Notes under the pieces: model-generated
The model's database searches: none
The model's input: the letters and a program-made list of their open reading frames with translations, nothing else
What the model was told of the DNA's origin: nothing
Part shown: in pieces, positions 48,908 through 54,434 of the stretch
Layout of the letters: every line of letters begins with the position of its first letter
Position numbering within the stretch: the stretch's first letter is position 1
Translations under genes and position numbers: made by a program
Source of the DNA: an uncultured Bacteroides sp.
Lineage (GTDB): Bacteria > Bacteroidota > Bacteroidia > Bacteroidales > Bacteroidaceae
DNA: 54,434 bases
Direction: 5' to 3'
Assembly: GCA_944320865.1 (NCBI GenBank)
Contig: CALUJC010000021.1
Span: forward strand, 1-54,434

Positions 48908-50458
48908 TTACCATCCTGGATTTTGTTCCAGATTAGGATTCACATTCATTTCCGTTTCAGGGAATGGCAATAACCAATGTCGCTCTTTGAAACCGGCATC
49001 AGAAAATTCGTAATAGGTGCCATCTCCGCGCGGAATTTGTTTGCCTGCATTCTTCAGGACTTCTTCGGCGTCTCCCCACCGGATCAAATCCTGATAACGG
49101 ACAAATTCAAAGGCTAATTCCAAACGCCGTTCCTTTTTTATATCGTTAAACAGCTCATCACCCGTGCTTGTTATATGGGGTAATTGTGCTCTGTCGCGTA
49201 CCAGATTGATATATCCTTGAGCTTTACTATCATCGGGATTGGATTTCCGGTTATAGGCTTCTGCAGCCATCAGCAGCACATCTGCATAACGGGTAATGCG
49301 GTAATTAGTACCGGCTATGGTGTGATAAGCTTCACCTTGCGTTTCGGCTACGAATGCACCATATTTCATGCGGACGCAACCATAAGAACCGTAAGGAAGA
49401 TTTCCACTCTCGTCCCGGAAAGAGCCGCCATAAACATTTATCAATTCATCTTCATTAATGATAGTTCCTTTCCTGCGAATTTCATCTCCGGCTTCAACAA
49501 AAGCGTTATACAAATCCAAAGTGGGCTCGCACCATCCCCATGCAGTCTCTGAGATTCCACTTGTTCCTGCTTTGAACCAAGGTGAACGAGGACCGCAATA
49601 AGCTACTATGGAAGTGCCTTCCGTCAGCGTTGAAATATCATCCGAAAAAGAAATTTCAAACAAAGACTCTATGCCGAATTCGGTTGAAGCTCGAGTAATT
49701 TGTGAAAAATCCTTTTCCAAATCATATTCTCCACTGTTTATCACATTATCAAACATAGCTGCAGCTTCGTCATATTTCTCCTGATAAAGATAAGCTTTTC
49801 CCAACCAAGCTTGGGCGGTACCTTTAGACACATTCCCTTTTTTAGCCGCACTGAGCTGGCTTTTCACAGGCAATGCAGGAATAGCTTCATTCAAATCGGT
49901 CTCGATCTGCCCCCATATAGCGGATATTTCTCCATTGGGTTGTGCATATTCGGAGGGCTGGAGAGGTTTTGTGACCAAAGGAACAGGACCCCATAATGAT
50001 ACCAGGTCAATGTATGCCAATGCACGGAGGGCTTTGGCTTCCGCGATAGCCAAAGTCTTTGTTTCCGTATCAGGAGCTACGTTGGCAATTAATATATTGG
50101 CTGCATAAATGATTTCGTAATATTGCTCAAAGCAACTTGTCAGCATGGTGTTGCTTGGACCGAAACGGAATTCATCTATTTCTTCGCCTTGAGAATTATC
50201 CCCTCTTGAACCACCGCCGCCAATAACGTCATCCGATAAAAGATTTCTAAATTGGAAGAAACTCAATGCATTACTTTGCCACTTGTTGTAGATGGCATAT
50301 AAAGCTTCTGTAGCATCCTGATCTGTCTTATAGAAGGTTTCCTGTGTCGTAACGCCTAATTGTTCTGTATCTAAGAAATTTGAGCAAGCGGTTATTGTCG
50401 TTACTGAAAGCAATACGCCCAGAACGAACTTTGTATGTTTATATATACCAGTTTTCAT
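48908..50458 (-). CDS. RagB/SusD family nutrient-binding lipoprotein
   Basis: Surface glycan-binding partner of the SusC transporter. 516 residues with a lipoprotein signal ending at Cys25 (LLSVTTITAC), then SNFLDTEQLG. The SusD core is visible: ETFYKTDQDATEALYAIYNK, AEAKALRALAYIDLVSLWGP and VPLVTKPLQP. The TPR-like AWLGKAYLYQEKYDEAAAMF is near 215, and the C-terminal IKKERRLELAFEFVRYQDLI, then RWGD, closes the domain. It starts 12 bases after the susC stop. Confidence 0.95.
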   Translation of the reverse strand: MKTGIYKHTKFVLGVLLSVTTITACSNFLDTEQLGVTTQETFYKTDQDATEALYAIYNKWQSNALSFFQFRNLLSDDVIGGGGSRGDNSQGEEIDEFRFGPSNTMLTSCFEQYYEIIYAANILIANVAPDTETKTLAIAEAKALRALAYIDLVSLWGPVPLVTKPLQPSEYAQPNGEISAIWGQIETDLNEAIPALPVKSQLSAAKKGNVSKGTAQAWLGKAYLYQEKYDEAAAMFDNVINSGEYDLEKDFSQITRASTEFGIESLFEISFSDDISTLTEGTSIVAYCGPRSPWFKAGTSGISETAWGWCEPTLDLYNAFVEAGDEIRRKGTIINEDELINVYGGSFRDESGNLPYGSYGCVRMKYGAFVAETQGEAYHTIAGTNYRITRYADVLLMAAEAYNRKSNPDDSKAQGYINLVRDRAQLPHITSTGDELFNDIKKERRLELAFEFVRYQDLIRWGDAEEVLKNAGKQIPRGDGTYYEFSDAGFKERHWLLPFPETEMNVNPNLEQNPGW

Positions 50459-50470
50459 AATTATAACGTT

Positions 50471-53400
50471 TTAAAAGTTCAAAGACAAACCAAACATTAC
50501 TTTTTTGGAAATCGGAAAGTATCCTCTATCGATACCTATACTGTTGTTATTCTCGGATGAAGCTTCGGGATCCATACCGGGATAAGAAGTAAAGGTAAAG
50601 AAGTCGTCCAAAGATACGTAAACTCTTGTATTGCCAATGTGCAATTTATTGGTCACAGATTTAGGCAACGTGTAGCCTAACTGGAGTTGTTTAATCTTCA
50701 TATAGGAACCGTTAAAAATCATCTGGTCACTACTCCAATACGTTGAACTTACGTTAGCTGCCGGGCGGGATGCATTCTTATTGGTCGGTGTCCAACGATC
50801 TTCATAAAAGATAGCCAGCTTATTTGCCGTAGGGCGGTCAGTACGGAGTATACCCATCAGGATGTCATTTCCCGCCTGGCCCTGGAGGAACATGGTAAAG
50901 TCAAATCCCTTATAAGCCAAATTAACGGTAGCACCATAAGTGATGTCAGGTATTGCACTTCCAACATAAGTAAAGTCCGTCGTATTGATGACGCCATCAC
51001 CATTTGTATCAATAATATTGATGTCACCCGTTTCTGGGTCGATTCCATTGGTCTTATAGCCACGGAAGTACCAAACCGGATAGCCCTTTTCAAAGGCTGT
51101 TGCCGATGGCCACTGACTGTTATTGACACTTGCACCGTTCAATCTGCTGATAGACGGGTCAAGGTAAGTCACTTCATTATGCAGGGTTGACAAATTAGCC
51201 GAAATACCATAACTGAAATCTCTAATATTATCGCGCCAGCTTAATTCTACTTCGAAACCTCTATTCAATACATTACCGCCATTGATGGGGGATGCTGCAT
51301 TTCCTGCCTCTATAGGAGGTGTGTTCGTCGTGATAAGATCTTTGGTCGTTTTATGAAAATAGTCCAAAGTTAACCCCAAACGGTCATTGAAGAAACGTAA
51401 ATCCAGACCTATATCCCATTGTTCACTAGTTTCCCACGTAAGACTGTTATTACCCAAAACGCTCGGTAATGAAACCGTTGCATAAGTGCCGTCGGCCAAT
51501 GGATACAAGATGGGAGCATTTATAGAGGACCACGTAAGGTAGTTCGTCGCATTTCCTGAAGAAGCGACCGTTGATGCGTAGCTATAGTCTCCTAAGTTGG
51601 ACAAGCTACCATTTTGTCCCCAGCTTCCACGAAGTTTTACATAAGTGATAGGGGTGTTTTTCGGAAAGAAATCTTCATTGGAGATAACCCATCCGGCAGA
51701 AATGGCAGGGAATGTTCCCCATCGATTTCCCCTTGGCAAAATAGATAAGCCCGCTGCATCTCTACGGATAGTGGCTTGGAACAGATATTTGTTTTTATAA
51801 TCATAACTGATACGTCCGAAGTATGACAACTTAGTGTTTGTTAATACAGTACCTCCTACCGAAGAATTGGTCTGTGAGGAAATATAATCCAGTTGAGCAT
51901 AAGATTCGTCATCTTTTAATAGGGGGTAACCCGATGCTGTAACTGTTTTTACATCTTGCCTGGAAACAGCTGTACCAAACATTACATTGAAATTATGGTC
52001 ATTAATGCTCTTCTGATAGGAAGCATAATTTTCCCACTGCCAATACATTGATGTCTGGTCGTTTTCGCTTACTGTAGCAAAATTGTTGTACATTTCTGCA
52101 TTGTAATAGTATTCGGGCCTATAATTATGTCTATTCTGGCTATAATAATTCACAGCGAACTTCGTCGTAAAAGTCAATCCTTCCAATGGAGTAATATCAG
52201 CATAGACATTACCCATGAAACCGGTTCTCGTTGTTGTGGTCTGAGACTGATATGCCTGGACAAAAGGATTGATAGCTTCACCTGTCACATACGGTGAAAT
52301 GCCGTAATAATTACCATCTTCCGATTTGATAAGTTTCTGCCCAGCATCAATCAGACTTTGCACATGGGCCGGAATAGCGCCTGTATATTCCACCGGTGTC
52401 AAGGGATCTAACAATGCAGCATTGGCAATGACACCACGATATTCATCATTTTCATTAAATGATTTTCTACTCGACCAGTTCAACTGTATGCTGCTGCCTA
52501 CCTTTAACCACTTGTTTACCTGATGACTGCCATTAAACATGCCAGAATAACGCTTATAGCTATCATAGTCTCCCTTCACAATACCCTTTTGGTTCAGGTA
52601 AGAAAGAGAAGCAAAGTATGTCGTCTTATCACTTCCACCAGAGATTGAAATGTTGTGCTTTTGCATAGGAGACGTTTCAAAAGACTCTTTAATCCAATCC
52701 GTATCTATTCCTTCGTAATTCACGCCTGTTAAAGCTCCTGATTCCGACATATAGCCAAGATATTGGTAGGCGTCCATCAACTCTGCACTCTTACCTAAAC
52801 TTTGCAACGTATATTGGAAATCATAGGTAACTTGAGCTTTCCCGGTCTTTCCACTTTTAGTCGTAATCAATACAACACCATTACCACCTTCTGCACCGTA
52901 GATAGCTGCCGACGCACCGTCTTTCAATACTTCCATGCTGGCAATATTGCTCGGTTCCAAGTTGCTAATGTCTGTGGTACGCAATCCGTCTACAATATAC
53001 AATGGTTCCGAATTTCCGTTAGAGCTATATCCTCTGATGCGGATTTTCATAGCTGAACCCGGGGCACCTGATGACGACAAAACCTGCACACCTGAAGTCT
53101 TACCTTGCAAGGCTTGCTCCGGACGGGTATTGGCCGTGTTCATGATGTCTTCTGCTTTTACAGACGATATGGCACCTGTAACAACGCTCTTTTTTTGGAT
53201 GCCATATCCAATAACTATCACTTCGTCCAGTGCTTGTGTGTCTTCCTTTAATGTAATATTGAAGGTGTTTTTCCCCATTACCCTTATTTCTATGGATGTG
53301 TATCCTATGTAAGAAATGATCAGTGTGGCATTATCAGACACATTCAATGTGAAGCGTCCCTCCAAATCTGTAATGGCGCCATTGGTCGTCCCCTTTTCAA

Positions 53401-53617
53401 TAATATTTGCACCAATGATAGGAGCTCCGGCTTCATCGACAACTATTCCAGAAATCTGCTTTTGGGCTTGTTGAATTTCCAAATTTCCCTTAAATGTTTC
53501 AGCACTTGCTGTATTGATTCCATTCAAAAATGCTCCAAATACAGAAAATAGTAATACACAACATGATTTTATATATCTTATGTATGTGTGAGATCTGAAA
53601 TTTTTCTTTGAATTCAT
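50471..53617 (-). CDS. SusC/RagA family TonB-linked outer-membrane transporter
   Basis: TonB-dependent outer-membrane importer of 1048 residues. After a long signal region, the carboxypeptidase-like domain reads ISGIVVDEAGAPIIGANIIE, followed by GTTNGAITDLEGRFTLNVSD (about 54-95). The TonB box/SusC signature DEVIVIGYGIQKKSVVTGAI is at about 130-150, then the plug with TRPEQALQGKTSGVQVLSSS and YIVDGLRTTDISNLEPSNIA. The barrel closes with KKVMFGLSLNF. There is no STN domain, so it is probably not coupled to an anti-sigma factor but controlled by another regulator. It leads the susC-susD-GH30-GH2 operon. Confidence 0.96.
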   Translation of the reverse strand: MNSKKNFRSHTYIRYIKSCCVLLFSVFGAFLNGINTASAETFKGNLEIQQAQKQISGIVVDEAGAPIIGANIIEKGTTNGAITDLEGRFTLNVSDNATLIISYIGYTSIEIRVMGKNTFNITLKEDTQALDEVIVIGYGIQKKSVVTGAISSVKAEDIMNTANTRPEQALQGKTSGVQVLSSSGAPGSAMKIRIRGYSSNGNSEPLYIVDGLRTTDISNLEPSNIASMEVLKDGASAAIYGAEGGNGVVLITTKSGKTGKAQVTYDFQYTLQSLGKSAELMDAYQYLGYMSESGALTGVNYEGIDTDWIKESFETSPMQKHNISISGGSDKTTYFASLSYLNQKGIVKGDYDSYKRYSGMFNGSHQVNKWLKVGSSIQLNWSSRKSFNENDEYRGVIANAALLDPLTPVEYTGAIPAHVQSLIDAGQKLIKSEDGNYYGISPYVTGEAINPFVQAYQSQTTTTRTGFMGNVYADITPLEGLTFTTKFAVNYYSQNRHNYRPEYYYNAEMYNNFATVSENDQTSMYWQWENYASYQKSINDHNFNVMFGTAVSRQDVKTVTASGYPLLKDDESYAQLDYISSQTNSSVGGTVLTNTKLSYFGRISYDYKNKYLFQATIRRDAAGLSILPRGNRWGTFPAISAGWVISNEDFFPKNTPITYVKLRGSWGQNGSLSNLGDYSYASTVASSGNATNYLTWSSINAPILYPLADGTYATVSLPSVLGNNSLTWETSEQWDIGLDLRFFNDRLGLTLDYFHKTTKDLITTNTPPIEAGNAASPINGGNVLNRGFEVELSWRDNIRDFSYGISANLSTLHNEVTYLDPSISRLNGASVNNSQWPSATAFEKGYPVWYFRGYKTNGIDPETGDINIIDTNGDGVINTTDFTYVGSAIPDITYGATVNLAYKGFDFTMFLQGQAGNDILMGILRTDRPTANKLAIFYEDRWTPTNKNASRPAANVSSTYWSSDQMIFNGSYMKIKQLQLGYTLPKSVTNKLHIGNTRVYVSLDDFFTFTSYPGMDPEASSENNNSIGIDRGYFPISKKVMFGLSLNF

Positions 53618-53816
53618 GGCCTTTATTTTATGGTATTGATATTAATGGTATTATCTCTGGTTACAATACATATATCTTCCAATATAGTACTTTGCGGTTA
53701 AATTTCTTTTGTGCTATTCATAGGCATATTGATTTAATTGTTTTTTCAAATAGAGCATTTATAGTAAAGATAATTGGTTTATGCTCTTTCCAATTACCTC
53801 TTTGCTTTTCATTTTT

Positions 53817-53848
53817 AGAGTCTGTCGTACAAATGTACGACAGGCTCT
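53817..53848. repeat. Hairpin with AGAGCCTGTCGT ends
   Basis: Arms AGAGTCTGTCGTAC (53817-53830) and GTACGACAGGCTCT (53835-53848) pair with one mismatch around AAAT. No U-tract follows on the minus strand. AGAGCCTGTCGT recurs at 54139 and, shortened, at 54209. Confidence 0.65.
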
Positions 53849-54138
53849 TAGCAAAATATAGCTTATACTTTTTATTGCAGCAGGATCATGGTATTCTAAT
53901 TTTGAACACACGGACGCAGGGATAATCTTTTCATTGGTGTAGTGCCTGCAGAATAATAAAAACTGCAGGGATTTTTGTTGAAGTGTCTTGGAGTTTTTTT
54001 CATGGGTATTAATGATTGTATAATTTACACTTCAAATATATAAAAATATTTTTTATCATTATAATAGGTATGCTTTTTTTATCCTTTTTTAAGATTAAAA
54101 GATGGATAAGCGTTTATAACGATTCATCTCTATTTTTT

Positions 54139-54277
54139 AGAGCCTGTCGTTTAAATTTGATTCAACCTTATTTTGAAGGCTGTTTTCAAGGATATTTTTC
54201 TGTTGTTAAGAGCCTGTTTAAATTTTGCTCAGCCTCATTTTGAGGGCTGTTTTCGAGGATATTTTTCTGTTGTCATG
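54139..54277 (+). repeat. Imperfect tandem repeat of about 70 bp
   Basis: Copy 1 begins AGAGCCTGTCGTTTAAATTTG at 54139 (split: AGAGCCTGTCG TTTAAATTTG) and copy 2 begins AGAGCCTGTTTAAATTTTG at 54209. Both continue through CATTTTGA/TATTTTGA, GGCTGTTTTC, AGGATATTTTTCTGTTGT. Each copy also holds a small CCT..AGG stem. The pattern resembles duplicated ends of a mobile or repeat element, which continues with CGTAGCGGGCTACG at 54283-54296. Confidence 0.7.
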
Positions 54278-54434
54278 AGGAGCGTAGCGGGCTACGTGAC
54301 GAATAACAACAGGAAAAGAGACCGGAAAGAGGCTCAAAAAGGGGATGATAAAAACTTAAAACCTCAAATCCGCAACCGCCCTCATAAGATGACACAGAGG
54401 TCAAAAAGGTAGCGACACTGTGGCAAAAGAGGGT

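Larger units (their letters stand above)
53618..54434. other. Upstream region of the polysaccharide locus with repeats
   Basis: No gene is supported in these 817 bases; small frames here read through repeats. It holds the susC leader, a near-perfect hairpin (53817-53848), an imperfect tandem 70-bp repeat (54139-54277) and further repeat-like sequence to the window edge. No regulator gene is visible, so it must lie beyond the edge or elsewhere. Confidence 0.6.

Noticed and set aside
54016-54412. Two small plus-strand frames at the right edge
   Set aside because: They run through the tandem 70-bp repeat and give repeated peptides (FEGCFRGYFSVV-like), so they are repeat sequence rather than genes.

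Overview
This is a chromosomal window from a Bacteroidales bacterium, most likely the genus Bacteroides or a close relative. The evidence is a SusC/SusD pair, type V fimbrial genes, many lipoproteins with an acidic stretch after the lipobox, repeated TTG-N18..21-TAnnTTTG promoters and the absence of strong Shine-Dalgarno sites. I see no rRNA, tRNA, CRISPR array, phage or intact insertion sequence.

Layout. 1-67 (minus) is the first 22 codons of an unrecognised gene. 182-2651 (minus) is a three-gene fimbrial operon: DUF3575 protein, FimB/Mfa2-like lipoprotein, fimbrillin. 3180-5181 (minus) holds an unknown protein and an OprO/P-type porin. 5567-13342 (plus) is a housekeeping stretch: mnmA, a secreted subtilisin-like protease, xseA-xseB, ilvE, a DUF975 membrane protein, trmB and an Mrp-type ATPase. 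13813-18668 has a membrane-anchored AraC-type regulator, a 1009-residue lipoprotein with a collagen-like segment and a small lipoprotein. 18868-20538 (minus) is a blaI-blaR1-type regulatory pair with a visible operator. 21035-22567 is a GH109-like oxidoreductase-fold lipoprotein. 22790-27769 (minus) is a TolC-HlyD-permease-permease export operon without an ATPase, followed by a coiled-coil membrane protein (27919-28791, minus). 28792-30154 is a 1.4 kb repeat-rich gap. 30155-32406 holds an Rpn-type nuclease, a beta-propeller gene fragment and a propeller lipoprotein. 32415-42840 (plus) is a second housekeeping run: yaaA, tsaC-like, ClC channel, fmt, rpe, comEC, a DHH phosphoesterase, a DUF4827 lipoprotein and glmM. 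A Nudix hydrolase follows on the minus strand. 43515-53617 (minus) is a polysaccharide utilization locus transcribed susC-susD-GH30-GH2.

How the genes work together. The right-hand locus is a self-contained glycan uptake and cleavage unit: SusCD imports, GH30 and the LamG-containing GH2 cut. The left fimbrial operon and the collagen-like lipoprotein are surface structures. The central genes serve translation (mnmA, trmB, fmt, tsaC), DNA repair (xseAB), and cell-wall and sugar metabolism (glmM, rpe).

The most unusual content lies between genes. At least three loci (5326-5408, 12094-12198, 20671-20750) carry tandem arrays with an exact 22-bp period. The unit is 17 bp plus a 5-bp spacer, and the unit sequence is unrelated from locus to locus. 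Four further loci (22685-22774, 28921-28986, 29500-29586, 39496-39561) carry arrays with an 11-bp period. Helically phased arrays that share geometry but not sequence are my main candidate for something not well described. There are also dispersed GC-rich palindromes, one of them inside a coding sequence, and a nested repeat beside the blaR1 pair.
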